Shown: positions 42,048 through 50,461 of the stretch, piece after piece
Numbering within the stretch: the stretch's first letter is position 1
Layout: each line of letters opens with the position of its first letter
Assembly (NCBI GenBank): GCA_017552615.1
Contig: JAFZPI010000008.1
Location: forward strand, 1 to 64,000
Reading direction: 5' to 3'
From: Clostridia bacterium
GTDB lineage: Bacteria > Bacillota > Clostridia > Christensenellales > Aristaeellaceae
Length of the DNA: 64,000 nucleotides
Translations under genes and position numbers: made by a program
Notes under the pieces: generated by a model
What the model was told of the DNA's origin: nothing
Database searches by the model: none
Seen by the model: only the letters and a program-made list of their open reading frames with translations

Positions 42048-43757
42048 TTACGGCGTTTTTGCCTTCAGTTCCCGTGCCGCTTCCAGCATGTGCGCGGCGT
42101 GATCGTGCGCGCTTTCATCGCTGCCGGAAGCGCCGCCGAGCATCCGGGCGACCTCGTCGATGCGTTCGGTTTCGGTGAGACAGCGGACATGCGTGCCGGT
42201 GCGGCCATCCGAGACGGTCTTTTCGACGAGCAATTGGGTGTCTGCCATCGCAGCAAGCTGGGGAAGGTGGGTGACGCACAGCACCTGCCGCTGACGCGAA
42301 ATGGACGCCATCTTTTCAGCCACAGCCTGTGCGACGCGGCCGGAAATCCCCGTGTCGATCTCGTCGAACACCATGCAGTCCACGCCGCCGCGTACGGCTT
42401 CCATGTTCTTGAGGGCCAGCATCAGGCGGGAGAGCTCACCGCCGGAGGCAATCTTGCTCAGGGGCTTGAGCGGTTCACCGGGGTTGGGGGAGATGAGGAA
42501 GGAAACGTCATCGTCGCCCGTGACCCTTGGAAGGCTCGGTTTGGCGGGGCGGGGAGCGAAATCGACTTTGAAGACCGTGGATTCCATCCCGAGGTCTTTC
42601 AGCTGTTCGGTCATCCCGATTTCGAAACGCGAAGCCAGCTGCATCCGGGCTTCCGTCAGGGCTTTTGCCTTCTGGCGGTAATCCGCCAGCAAGGCCCGGT
42701 CCTCTTTCTCCAGCCTCCCGGATTCGACATCCGCTTCCGCCAACGCATCCAACTCGGTCTGCATCTGTTTTCCGGCGGCCAGCACTGCGGGGATATCTGT
42801 TCCGTAGCGGCGTTCCAGCCGGGCGATCAGGGCCAGGCGGTTTTCCACGCGCTCGGCCCTCGCCGGGTCGAAAGCGGCGGTATTCAGGAGATCGTTGATC
42901 TCATGACCGCACTCTTCGAGTTCATAATAGGCGCTGCGCACCCGCTGGGCCAGGGAACGGTAGGTCTCGCCATAGGAGGCAATGCCGTCCAGGGCGTCCG
43001 CGGCGGGGCGGAGCAGGGCCAGGGCTGGGTCGGGATCGCCGCCTGCGATGCCGGTATAGGCTTTGCGAAGCCCCTCGGCGATGTGCCCGGCGTGGCGGCT
43101 GCGCTCGCGCTCTTCGCGCAAGGTCTCTTCTTCCCCGGGTTTCAGATGTGCCTTTTCCAGTTCCGCGACCGCCTTTTCCAGCTCTTCGCGGCGGGCCTGC
43201 CGCTGCTGGTTTTCTCTCACAAGGGCGGCGTAACGGCGGTGACAGCGCAAAAAAGCATCCGCCGATTCGGTGGTTTGCTGCAATAGGGCCTGATGCGCCG
43301 CGCCGCCCGTACCGTCGAGGAGCTGCAGATGATAGCGGCTGTCCATCAGAAAACGGTTTTCGTGCTGGCCGTGGATGTCCATCAGCTGTTCCGCGAGCTC
43401 TTTCAGGGTGCTCAGCGGGACCGCGACACCGCAGACCCGGCAGATGCTGCGGCCCGTGACGGTGATCTCGCGGTAGAGGATAAGCGGGCCGTCCTCCGGG
43501 TCGATTTCTTTTTCCCTGAGCCAGCTGGCTATGCCCCCGGTGGTGTCCTCGCTGAAGACCGCTTCGACGCTGGCTTTTTCAGTGCCGGTGCGAATCAAGC
43601 CGCGGTCTGACCTCCCGCCCAGGACCAGGTTGACCGCATCTACAATAATGGACTTGCCCGCGCCGGTCTCGCCGGTGAGAGTGTGCAGTCCCGGTCCGAA
43701 GTCGATGGTCAGGGCCTCAATCAGGGCAATGTTGCGGATGGTGAGTGTCTGAAGCAT
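42048..43757 (-). CDS. recN: DNA repair protein RecN
   Basis: 569 aa. It starts MLQTLTIRNIALIEALTIDF and has Walker A GETGAGKS (about 31). The long central coiled coil is followed by LASGGELSRLMLAL and Walker B VFDEIDTGISG. It is an SMC-like ATPase in double-strand break repair. It is the last gene of nadK-argR-recN; its start lies 11 bp past the argR stop. Confidence 0.95.
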   Translation of the reverse strand: MLQTLTIRNIALIEALTIDFGPGLHTLTGETGAGKSIIVDAVNLVLGGRSDRGLIRTGTEKASVEAVFSEDTTGGIASWLREKEIDPEDGPLILYREITVTGRSICRVCGVAVPLSTLKELAEQLMDIHGQHENRFLMDSRYHLQLLDGTGGAAHQALLQQTTESADAFLRCHRRYAALVRENQQRQARREELEKAVAELEKAHLKPGEEETLREERERSRHAGHIAEGLRKAYTGIAGGDPDPALALLRPAADALDGIASYGETYRSLAQRVRSAYYELEECGHEINDLLNTAAFDPARAERVENRLALIARLERRYGTDIPAVLAAGKQMQTELDALAEADVESGRLEKEDRALLADYRQKAKALTEARMQLASRFEIGMTEQLKDLGMESTVFKVDFAPRPAKPSLPRVTGDDDVSFLISPNPGEPLKPLSKIASGGELSRLMLALKNMEAVRGGVDCMVFDEIDTGISGRVAQAVAEKMASISRQRQVLCVTHLPQLAAMADTQLLVEKTVSDGRTGTHVRCLTETERIDEVARMLGGASGSDESAHDHAAHMLEAARELKAKTP

Positions 43758-43768
43758 GCGCGCCTCCG

Positions 43769-44218
43769 TCAGGACATCAGATCCCGCAGCTGGCGCTCCA
43801 CCGAGACAGCTTCTTCCGCGGTGTGCGTCACGAGGAGCACGGTATTGTCGCCGGCGATCGTGCCGAGCAGTTCGGGCCAGCCGAGACTGTCAAGCGCTTC
43901 GGCCGCCACGTTGGCCGAGCCGGAGAGTGTTTTCACGACGATCAGGTTCGATGCCGCGACCGCCGAGAGCATGGATTCGCGCAGCATCCACAGGAGCTTG
44001 TCGCTGACCTTGCGCTCTTCCGCCGTGGACTGGGCATACTTATAGCTCCCCTGGGGGGTGAGCACTTTCACCAGCCGCAGTTCCTTGATGTCCCGGGAGA
44101 CGGTCGCCTGGGTCACCTGGAAACCCATTTGCCGCAGGGCTTCGGCCAGGCCTTCCTGGGTTTCGATGCTGCGGGTGGAGATCAGTTCGAGGATCGCCGC
44201 GTGTCGGTTCGACTTCAT
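43769..44218 (-). CDS. argR: Arginine repressor
   Basis: 149 aa. An N-terminal winged helix (about 1-70, QATVSRDIKELRLVKV) and a C-terminal arginine-binding/trimerisation domain (GTIAGDNTVLLVTH, about 123). It regulates arginine synthesis and catabolism. The frame opens at a GTG (44227) within the SD; the ATG at 44218 has better spacing. Linkage to recN and nadK is conserved in Clostridia and Bacilli. Confidence 0.95.
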   Translation of the reverse strand: MKSNRHAAILELISTRSIETQEGLAEALRQMGFQVTQATVSRDIKELRLVKVLTPQGSYKYAQSTAEERKVSDKLLWMLRESMLSAVAASNLIVVKTLSGSANVAAEALDSLGWPELLGTIAGDNTVLLVTHTAEEAVSVERQLRDLMS

Positions 44219-44249
44219 AGGGTTCACCTGTCCTTTTCATTCTGTTGGG

Positions 44250-45050
44250 TCAGCGGGACCATTCGATCAGCTTCTGGTGCACCAGGTCGAAGAATCCCGT
44301 CTCGCGCATGCGGATCAGCCGCACCTGCTCCTCGGCCCGGCAGATGGTGACGCAGTCACCTTCCCGCAGGGAGGCGCGGTGTTTGCCGTCGATCTGCAGG
44401 GATGCATTGAGGGGCTCGTCGGCCTGGAGCGTCAGCGTCACGGAAGCGCTGCCGGGGACCACCTGGGGCCTGTGCTGCAGGGAGTGGGGGCAAATGGGTG
44501 TGATGAGCATGCAGTCCACGCCCGGGGCAATGATGGGGCCGCCCGCGGAGAGTGAATACCCGGTCGAGCCGGTGGGCGTCGCGACGATCAGACCGTCGGC
44601 CCGGTAATCTCCGGCCCAGGTATCGTCCAGGCGTGCCTGCACGCGGATCAATCTCGGGTAGGAACCGCGGGAGATCACCGTGTCGTTCAGCGCCAGGAAG
44701 CGATCCTCCCCGTGGCACACGGCCAGCAGGGCGCGCTTTTCTTCGGTGTAGTCGCCCCGCAGGAGGCGTTCCAGGGCAACGGTCATGCCGTCCGCTTCCA
44801 TCTCCGCGAGAAAGCCCACGTTGCCGAGATTGATCCCGATCATCGGGACATCCAGCGCGGCGGCTTTCTCTGCGCAGCGCAGCATGGTGCCGTCGCCGCC
44901 GAGGGCCACCAGCACATCCGGATGGTCGGTCTCAAAGGCGTCCTCCGGAACTATATGGCATTGATGGTCTTCCAGCCAGCGCAGGGCCTGTTCTCTGGCT
45001 TCTATGGCACCCGTCCTCTTCGGTGCTGACGTCAATCCGACCCGAAGCAT
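44250..45050 (-). CDS. nadK: NAD kinase
   Basis: 266 aa. The LVALGGDGTML motif (about 50) and TPTGSTGYSLSAGGPI (about 152) are diagnostic for NAD(H) kinase, the only route to NADP. The SD AGGAGGCAGGAG precedes the ATG at 45050; the frame extension to 45119 covers the promoter. It is the first gene of the nadK-argR-recN unit. Confidence 0.94.
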   Translation of the reverse strand: MLRVGLTSAPKRTGAIEAREQALRWLEDHQCHIVPEDAFETDHPDVLVALGGDGTMLRCAEKAAALDVPMIGINLGNVGFLAEMEADGMTVALERLLRGDYTEEKRALLAVCHGEDRFLALNDTVISRGSYPRLIRVQARLDDTWAGDYRADGLIVATPTGSTGYSLSAGGPIIAPGVDCMLITPICPHSLQHRPQVVPGSASVTLTLQADEPLNASLQIDGKHRASLREGDCVTICRAEEQVRLIRMRETGFFDLVHQKLIEWSR

Positions 45051-45081
45051 TCTCCTGCCTCCTGTTGGTTGTTTCTGTGTG

Positions 45082-45110
45082 AGTATACCACATTTTGCAT
45101 AATCATGCAA
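45082..45110 (-). promoter_or_regulatory. Promoter and palindrome of nadK-argR-recN
   Basis: TTGCAT (45105-45110), 17 bp, TATACT (45082-45087) on the minus strand. The -35 box is one arm of a palindrome TTGCAT-N4-ATGCAA (45095-45110). A bound regulator would exclude polymerase; the operon-encoded ArgR is the first candidate. Confidence 0.72.
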
Positions 45111-45126
45111 GACATTCATCCGGGCA

Positions 45127-45171
45127 TAAGAAAAACCGCCCGGATGAACCTATCAGATAGGGGACCCGGAC
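45127..45171 (-). terminator. Terminator of the ECF sigma operon
   Basis: On the minus strand ACCGTCCGGG and CCGGGCGGT form a stem with one mismatch around an inner CCTATC/GATAGG hairpin, followed by TTTTTC. It lies just after the DUF4097 gene stop. Confidence 0.75.
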
Positions 45172-45191
45172 GGTATAGGGTATGACGTGTT

Positions 45192-46133
45192 TTAATCTAC
45201 CGGATCGATCTGTACATTGCCCGAAGTGGTTTCGATCGTGACATTGCTACTGCCAACGCCGCAGACGTAGCCATCACCGTTCGTACGAAGATACATGTCA
45301 TGATTGAAGACTCCGCTTGTCGTCTTCACTTTGGCTGTCCAGCCTGGTTCTGTGGGCAAATGTGCATATACATTGCCGGAAGTGGATTTGATGCTCAAAT
45401 GCCTGAATTCACGGGTTTTCACTTCAATGGCTCCGGACGTGGTTTCAATGGAGCTTGAAGCCAGATTTTCGACATCCACCCCAACGTTGCCGGAGGTGGA
45501 GTGACTGAATAAGCGATCCATGCTGTTTCCCGTGATGTGAACATCGCCTGAAGTGGTACGGATCGAGGTATCCCGGGGTTCTCCGGCTAAGTTCAGGGAG
45601 ACATCACCGGACGTGGATTCGACAGTGATGTCCGACGCGGTGAGCGTGGCGTTGATGTCGCCGGATGTGGTGTCCAGCTTTACTTCTTCAGCCTGAATGG
45701 CCGGAATGACGAGGTCTCCCGATGTAGCTTCAATATTGACCTGTGCCAAGGCGATCCCTTCCGGTAAGGTAACAGTCAGATCTTTTTGCTGTCCCCAGGA
45801 GAGTACAAAAGCAAACCTTGGTTTTGCGAACCGGATGCGCAGCGTGTCACCGTCCAGCCACCAGCGCAGCTGCATATCTTCGGTAATGGGTTTGTCCGAG
45901 GTTTCGCTCAGGACAACAGTGTTCTCAATGTGATAAGCGATGTTCACTTTGCCGTTGATCCATTCAATGTCCAGATTCTTGACCGTCTCTGAAATCTCTG
46001 TATTTCCAGCGGTATAACGATCCTCGTTCGGATAGTGATAGCCCAGAGTGTCTGTGAAGCCCAGTGCAACAGCTACGGCCAGAACAATCGCACAGACGAT
46101 GATTCCGATCTTCAGAATGCCTTTATTCTTCAT
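45192..46133 (-). CDS. DUF4097 family membrane-anchored beta-helix-like protein
   Basis: 313 aa. An N-terminal signal anchor (about 6-26) is followed by repeated TTSGD/STSGN units (about ten) spaced roughly 16-22 residues apart, typical of DUF4097 proteins predicted to form an extracytoplasmic beta solenoid. It is cotranscribed with the ECF sigma and its membrane partner (ATGA overlap), suggesting an envelope-stress output. Its biochemical role is unknown. Confidence 0.85.
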   Translation of the reverse strand: MKNKGILKIGIIVCAIVLAVAVALGFTDTLGYHYPNEDRYTAGNTEISETVKNLDIEWINGKVNIAYHIENTVVLSETSDKPITEDMQLRWWLDGDTLRIRFAKPRFAFVLSWGQQKDLTVTLPEGIALAQVNIEATSGDLVIPAIQAEEVKLDTTSGDINATLTASDITVESTSGDVSLNLAGEPRDTSIRTTSGDVHITGNSMDRLFSHSTSGNVGVDVENLASSSIETTSGAIEVKTREFRHLSIKSTSGNVYAHLPTEPGWTAKVKTTSGVFNHDMYLRTNGDGYVCGVGSSNVTIETTSGNVQIDPVD

Positions 46134-46870
46134 TGTTCATTTCCTCTTTTCCGAATGATTTCAAGGGCGACCATGGCGATCCCGGCAACGACGGCGACCG
46201 TGAACAGGATCGTGCTGAGGTTGAGTTTGCCGTCGAAGCGGATCATGTTCATCATGTTCACGAACAGCGCGCCGTCAATGCCCAGGACAACCAGCAGGCG
46301 GTTTGCGTTCCCCAACAGTTTCTTGACAGGCTTGGCTTTGATGACAAAGGGCAGGAAGATCACGCTCAGCCCGAAGAGCACCGCGCTGGAGGCGATCCAG
46401 AACCAGGATCCGCCGTAGACCAGAGCGACGACGCCCAGCAGCAGAAGTAGGCTCGCGCAGAAGGCGCAGAAGGTCCACAGGAGCTTGTCTTCCGGCACCA
46501 TGATCGGGACAATGATCAGGGAGGCTGCCACGCCCAGCGCTGCGAGCACGACCAGGAACCAGCCAAGGCCGCTGCCGGAGGTGATGTTCACGATCAGGCA
46601 CACGAGGATCGGGATCATGAACAGGGCGGAGATTACAGAGCCGACCGCGGTGGAGCGGCGGCGGAAGCGCTTCTCGCCGTAGGCGATCACGTCTTTCTTT
46701 TCGTCCGTTAGGTTCTGTTCGATGCGGTTGTCGAGGAGTTTTGCCATCAGGTTTCGGCATTCCGGACAGCCGGAAATATGGGTTTCAACCAGTTTGCGGC
46801 TGTTCTCGCTGCAGACCTCGTCGGCGTACAGCGGGAGCAGATCGCGGATGACTTCGCATTCGTCGTTCAT
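46130..46870 (-). CDS. Zinc-finger anti-sigma-like membrane protein
   Basis: 246 aa. The N-terminal putative zinc finger has CEVIRDLLPLYADEVCSEN and the H-x3-C-x2-C motif HISGCPEC (about residues 31-38), as in ZAS anti-sigma factors. Five or six transmembrane helices follow (about 75-240), more than usual for anti-sigma factors. It probably holds the adjacent ECF sigma at the membrane (inference). The start overlaps the sigma stop as ATGA; frame sequence upstream of 46870 is in the sigma gene. Confidence 0.82.
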   Translation of the reverse strand: MNDECEVIRDLLPLYADEVCSENSRKLVETHISGCPECRNLMAKLLDNRIEQNLTDEKKDVIAYGEKRFRRRSTAVGSVISALFMIPILVCLIVNITSGSGLGWFLVVLAALGVAASLIIVPIMVPEDKLLWTFCAFCASLLLLLGVVALVYGGSWFWIASSAVLFGLSVIFLPFVIKAKPVKKLLGNANRLLVVLGIDGALFVNMMNMIRFDGKLNLSTILFTVAVVAGIAMVALEIIRKRGNEQ

Positions 46871-47352
46871 GTTTCGTCCAACCTTTCCTGTAACTTCAGT
46901 CTGGCGCGGTGATAGGTGACCCGGGCCCAGTTCTCCGTTTTGCCGAAGATGGCGCCGACTTCCCGGAAACTCAGCTCCCCGAAGACGCGGAGCTCGAACA
47001 CTTCCTTGAAGGGCTCTTCCATTGCGTGGAGCGCCACATGGATGCGGAACGAGGAATCCTTGTCCGCGACCAGTTGCTCGACACCCTTTGCGGAATCTTC
47101 CACTTCCTCCGGGGGAGGCGCTGCCTTGGCCCGCCGCCTTGTCTCGTCGAGGAAGAGGTTCCGGGCGATGGCGCACAGCCAGGTGATCTCATCGGATTCA
47201 CCGCGGAAGCTGTCCTGCTTCGAGAAAGCCCGGAAGAATGTCTCCTGGGTGATTTCCTCGGCCATCGACCGGTCGCCGGCCAGGGTCATCGCATAGGAGA
47301 ACACCCGCATATAGCAGGCTGCGTACAGCTTGTCGAAAGCCTCCTGGGTCAC
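46867..47352 (-). CDS. ECF RNA polymerase sigma factor
   Basis: 161 aa, with sigma region 2 (MTLAGDRSMAEEITQETFFRAF, SDEITWLCAIARNLFLDETRR) and region 4 (ELRVFGELSFREVGAIFGKTENWARVTYHRAR). The GTG at 47352 is preceded by GGGGAGGTGAGG; the longer frame to 47466 covers the promoter. It probably directs transcription of its own operon from the ECF-type promoter at 47388. Confidence 0.88.
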   Translation of the reverse strand: MTQEAFDKLYAACYMRVFSYAMTLAGDRSMAEEITQETFFRAFSKQDSFRGESDEITWLCAIARNLFLDETRRRAKAAPPPEEVEDSAKGVEQLVADKDSSFRIHVALHAMEEPFKEVFELRVFGELSFREVGAIFGKTENWARVTYHRARLKLQERLDET

Positions 47353-47387
47353 GCCCTCACCTCCCCTCTTGCCAGACTCGCCGGTTA

Positions 47388-47413
47388 GACGCGCAGATCC
47401 GGAATTCGTTACA
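47388..47413 (-). promoter_or_regulatory. ECF-type promoter of the sigma operon
   Basis: On the minus strand TGTAAC (47408-47413), 16 bp, CGTC (47388-47391). This resembles the TGAAAC-N16-CGTA/C consensus of Bacillus ECF sigmas. It gives a leader of about 25-30 nt. The gene-free stretch 47353-47629 otherwise shows only a plausible plus-strand promoter (TTGCGG, 17 bp, TATGGT, 47553-47581). Confidence 0.68.
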
Positions 47414-47629
47414 GCAAATTTCAAAAAAGTTTCATCGGCATCCAAATGCCTGCCAGAGCATAGCACAGAAAGGGCGGAAAGGCAACCGGACGGAGAGCCG
47501 GGACATGCGCTGACAATTCAGACCTTCCTGTGATGCTTTCGGACAGGATTCGTTGCGGGGAACTTCCGGGAATGCTATGGTATGGACACAGCGAGAGAAC
47601 GCTGCAGTCCGGGAAAGGAGGACACGACG

Positions 47630-48307
47630 ATGATCATCCGCATGATTCTTGCCCGTTTCGCCTATCGCTTTGTTCGCAGGGTGTTCCGCCTGATGCGCCT
47701 CCTTCGGCGCGCAGCCCGTCTTCTTCTCTTTGTTCTGTTGGTCGCGGCAGGCGTTCTGTTTGCGGCAGGATCTGCCTTGGCAGCCGCATCCGAAGGGAGC
47801 GCATCCGTTCCCGGACGGGTCAGGGTGGAGATTGGCCTGACAACGGGGCGGAGCGGACAGTTCAATCTTTCCCCGGCTGTCTCGAAGGTCCGCGCGATCG
47901 TCTCGGCAAACGGGGGAACCGTACTGGCTGTCCAGGACAGCAACTCGGTGTTTGTGGAAATCCGGGAAGACTTGCTTGATGCACTGCTGAAAGCTCTTGA
48001 GGCCTGCGGCCGGGTGCAACGGATTCCCGCCACGGAGAAAGAACATCCGCTGTACACCTGCCGCGTGATTGTAAAGATCACCGTGAACGCCGGTCTGTAT
48101 ACCAATCTGCAGGCAACCCGCACCACAACCACCCAAACCTCCAGGACAACCACAAGCCGTTCAACCGGGACCCGTTCCGGCGGAGGATCCGGCAGCCGTC
48201 TTGGCAAAGTGCTGGGGAAGGGCCTCGGCGGAGGGGGCAGCGGAGCCAGCGCCGCGGCCAGAGGCCTCCGCAAAAAGAAGAAAGTCAGCGAAGAAGAGAA
48301 AGAGTGA
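47630..48307 (+). CDS. Membrane-anchored protein of unknown function with Gly/Ser/Thr-rich tail
   Basis: 225 aa. A basic N-terminus and one hydrophobic segment (about 28-52) form a signal anchor. A globular part (about 55-150, PGRVRVEIGLTTGRSGQF, SVFVEIREDLLDALLKALE) could be a small alpha/beta domain. It is followed by a Thr/Ser- and Gly-rich low-complexity stretch and a lysine/glutamate-rich end. I do not recognise a family. The SD AAAGGAGGACAC sets the ATG at 47630. The tail may be extracytoplasmic. Confidence 0.68.
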   Translation: MIIRMILARFAYRFVRRVFRLMRLLRRAARLLLFVLLVAAGVLFAAGSALAAASEGSASVPGRVRVEIGLTTGRSGQFNLSPAVSKVRAIVSANGGTVLAVQDSNSVFVEIREDLLDALLKALEACGRVQRIPATEKEHPLYTCRVIVKITVNAGLYTNLQATRTTTTQTSRTTTSRSTGTRSGGGSGSRLGKVLGKGLGGGGSGASAAARGLRKKKKVSEEEKE

Positions 48308-48318
48308 AGCTCTCATAC

Positions 48319-48350
48319 CTTTCACCCAGCATGCAGGCCGGGTGAATTTT
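48319..48350 (+). terminator. Weak terminator before luxS
   Basis: TTCACCC pairs with GGGTGAA around a 12-nt loop, followed by TTTTGG on the plus strand. Confidence 0.5.
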
Positions 48351-48359
48351 GGTTCTTGC

Positions 48360-48388
48360 TTGCCATTTCATCTGCATCATGGTATGAT
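48360..48388 (+). promoter_or_regulatory. Promoter of luxS
   Basis: TTGCCA (48360-48365), 17 bp, TATGAT (48383-48388), 38 bp before the luxS ATG. Confidence 0.72.
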
Positions 48389-48426
48389 GAACGCAACAAA
48401 AAACAGAAGGCGAAAGGAGCCCCGCT

Positions 48427-48891
48427 ATGCTGCGCAAAATTGCTTCCTTTACCGTCAATCACGATACACTGAAACCCGGGATGTATGTCTCCCGAGTGGA
48501 CGGGGACTGTGTCACCTATGATCTACGGCTGAAAGTCCCGAATGCCGGGGATTATCTCGGCCAGGGTGCGTTACACACGCTGGAGCACCTGATCGCCACC
48601 TATGTGCGCTCCTCCCCTCTGACCGATGAAGTCATATACTTCGGTCCGATGGGTTGCCGGACGGGGTTTTATCTCATCCTTCGGGATAAGGTCGGCAAGG
48701 CGGACGCGCTGAAGCTGTGTTTGGAGGCGTTTGCGTTTGCCGCCGACTTTACCGGGCCGATTCCCGGGGCAAAGCGGAGAGAATGCGGGAATTACAGGGG
48801 GCATGATCTCCCGGGTGCCCGCAGGGAAGCGAAGGCGTATGTGAATGTGCTGAAGGGATGCTCGGAGGGAAGCATGGAGTATCCGGACTAA
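48427..48891 (+). CDS. luxS: S-ribosylhomocysteine lyase
   Basis: 154 aa, standard length. The metal ligands HTLEH (His54/His58) and the later ECGNY Cys are present, together with the MGCRTGFYL active-site cysteine. It cleaves S-ribosylhomocysteine to homocysteine and DPD, the autoinducer-2 precursor, in the activated methyl cycle. AAAGGAG precedes the start. No pfs or other methyl-cycle gene adjoins it; a ParB/HAD fusion follows after 31 bp. Confidence 0.95.
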   Translation: MLRKIASFTVNHDTLKPGMYVSRVDGDCVTYDLRLKVPNAGDYLGQGALHTLEHLIATYVRSSPLTDEVIYFGPMGCRTGFYLILRDKVGKADALKLCLEAFAFAADFTGPIPGAKRRECGNYRGHDLPGARREAKAYVNVLKGCSEGSMEYPD

Positions 48892-48922
48892 GCGCGGTCC
48901 TGGCGGCGAGGAGAGTGGGAAT

Positions 48923-49828
48923 ATGATCATCGGGAAAACGGATCTCCGGGATTTCCTGAATCAGGAAGTCAAGCAGGTCAAAGGGGTTTATTATCCCGTC
49001 AAGGCCGGTTTGATCAGGCGGTTCATGATCCGGAAGATGGACTGTTCCAGGCTGCACCCGAATCCGGACGATGAGTTTTGTTTTCCGGAGATCGGACCGA
49101 ACATGGAAATCATTTCGCGGTATGAAAAGGAATACCGGAAGGCCGACGGGAACTTTTCAACACTGGAACTGATGGGAAGCAGTGCCGCAGAGCCGCTCAT
49201 CATCGAGAAAACCGCGCCGGAAGGGTATATGATCCTCAACGGCCATCATCGCTGGATCGCGGCGATGCGGGCGGGGATCCGAAAGATCCGGGTGGAGATC
49301 GTCGACCTGACCCAGGAGAAGGATATCCGGGAGATGATCCGGAAAACCGGGGCCCGGAAGCGCGCCGTGCTGGACCTGGATGAAGTTGTCTTCTGCGCGG
49401 AGGGGGACCAGCAGGCCGAGAAAAAGCTCGGTTTCCCGGCAAACCGGATCTTCAGGGAGAGGATCAGGATCGGCATTCCGGCGCTGTTCAACTATCTCAA
49501 CCAACACGGGTACGATATCTGGGTCTATACGCCGCAATACTATTCCCTGGACTATATCAGGCGGTTGTTCATGCTTTACAACTGCCGGGTAACGGGCATC
49601 GTGACCGGCACCGCCCGAAAAAGCCCGCGTGGTGCCAGCATCATAAAGGAACTGGACAAAATGCTGGAGGCCAAGTATCAGTCCGTGACACATATCGACC
49701 GGAACATCGTCTTCCGCACGGTCAGCGGACGGAAGGGGATCGAAACGCACAATCTGGAGAAATCGGACGATATTTGGTCAAGCAAGGTCATGGGTATTAT
49801 TGGAGAGATGGACCGACATGAATCATAA
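48923..49828 (+). CDS. ParB/sulfiredoxin-like domain fused to a HAD-like domain
   Basis: 301 aa. The middle (about 60-130) resembles ParB-N/sulfiredoxin-like nucleotide-binding domains, with the signature YMILNGHHRWIAAMRAG (about 101-117). The C-terminal part (about 145-290) is HAD-like, beginning VLDLDEVVF and continuing with YDIWVYTPQYYSLDYIRRLF. This combination is unusual. The neighbouring gene encodes a close HAD-only relative (shared pattern WVYT...Y...LF...V...GIV.G), implying duplication or splitting. The SD GGAGAGTGGG lies before the ATG. Function unknown, possibly a nucleotide kinase/phosphatase-type modifier. Confidence 0.72.
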   Translation: MIIGKTDLRDFLNQEVKQVKGVYYPVKAGLIRRFMIRKMDCSRLHPNPDDEFCFPEIGPNMEIISRYEKEYRKADGNFSTLELMGSSAAEPLIIEKTAPEGYMILNGHHRWIAAMRAGIRKIRVEIVDLTQEKDIREMIRKTGARKRAVLDLDEVVFCAEGDQQAEKKLGFPANRIFRERIRIGIPALFNYLNQHGYDIWVYTPQYYSLDYIRRLFMLYNCRVTGIVTGTARKSPRGASIIKELDKMLEAKYQSVTHIDRNIVFRTVSGRKGIETHNLEKSDDIWSSKVMGIIGEMDRHES

Positions 49829-50348
49829 ACCGATTGTCGAGAAGATGCGGGTATCCTTCGACCTGGACGAGGTGCTCTTCGTCTCGCCGAAGACCCACAA
49901 GACCGAACCGCCGCTGCACTTCCCGTGGTGCAGGATGTATACCGAGCGTCTCCGCCTCGGGACACCCGATCTGATCCATAAGCTGCAGGAAATGGGCTAT
50001 GAAGTCTGGGTTTACACGTCCTCGTTCCGGACAGAGCGCTACATTACCAACCTCTTCCGCCATTACGGCGTCCGGTTTGACGGCATCGTGAACGGGGACC
50101 GCCACCAGCGGGAGGTTCAGGGGAAAAACAAAACCGTCATGCCGCAGAAACTCCCGAACCGCTACCGGATCTCCCTGCACATCGATGACGAGGAAGTCGT
50201 CTGCTCCTCTGCGGGGCAGTATGGCTTCCGGGCGTATCGCCTCGACGCCCAGGACGACGATTGGGAGGAGAAGATCATCCAGCGCGTCGAACAGATCAAG
50301 AAGCTGGAGCAGATCACCCGGACCGGGAAAGTGGATCAAAATTCGTGA
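49818..50348 (+). CDS. HAD-like hydrolase, paralogue of the preceding C-terminal domain
   Basis: 176 aa. Motif I FDLDEVLF (about 14-21) with DLDE keeps both Asp residues. GYEVWVYTSSFRTERYITNLF follows, and HIDDEEVV supplies the late acidic motif. The ATG at 49818 overlaps the end of the ParB-HAD gene by 11 bp; GGAGAG lies upstream. The two proteins probably act together. The substrate is unknown. Confidence 0.75.
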   Translation: MNHKPIVEKMRVSFDLDEVLFVSPKTHKTEPPLHFPWCRMYTERLRLGTPDLIHKLQEMGYEVWVYTSSFRTERYITNLFRHYGVRFDGIVNGDRHQREVQGKNKTVMPQKLPNRYRISLHIDDEEVVCSSAGQYGFRAYRLDAQDDDWEEKIIQRVEQIKKLEQITRTGKVDQNS

Positions 50349-50385
50349 AGACACCGGAAATACATGCAAAATAAAACCGAACGGA

Positions 50386-50414
50386 TTGTCTATGGAAGGA
50401 AAACGTGCTACAAT
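50386..50414 (+). promoter_or_regulatory. Promoter of the aquaporin gene
   Basis: TTGTCT (50386-50391), 17 bp, TACAAT (50409-50414), 47 bp before the ATG. Confidence 0.65.
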
Positions 50415-50461
50415 AGCCCTGTAAACCGTTTCCAGAAACCGGAAAGGAGTTTGATTCATTC

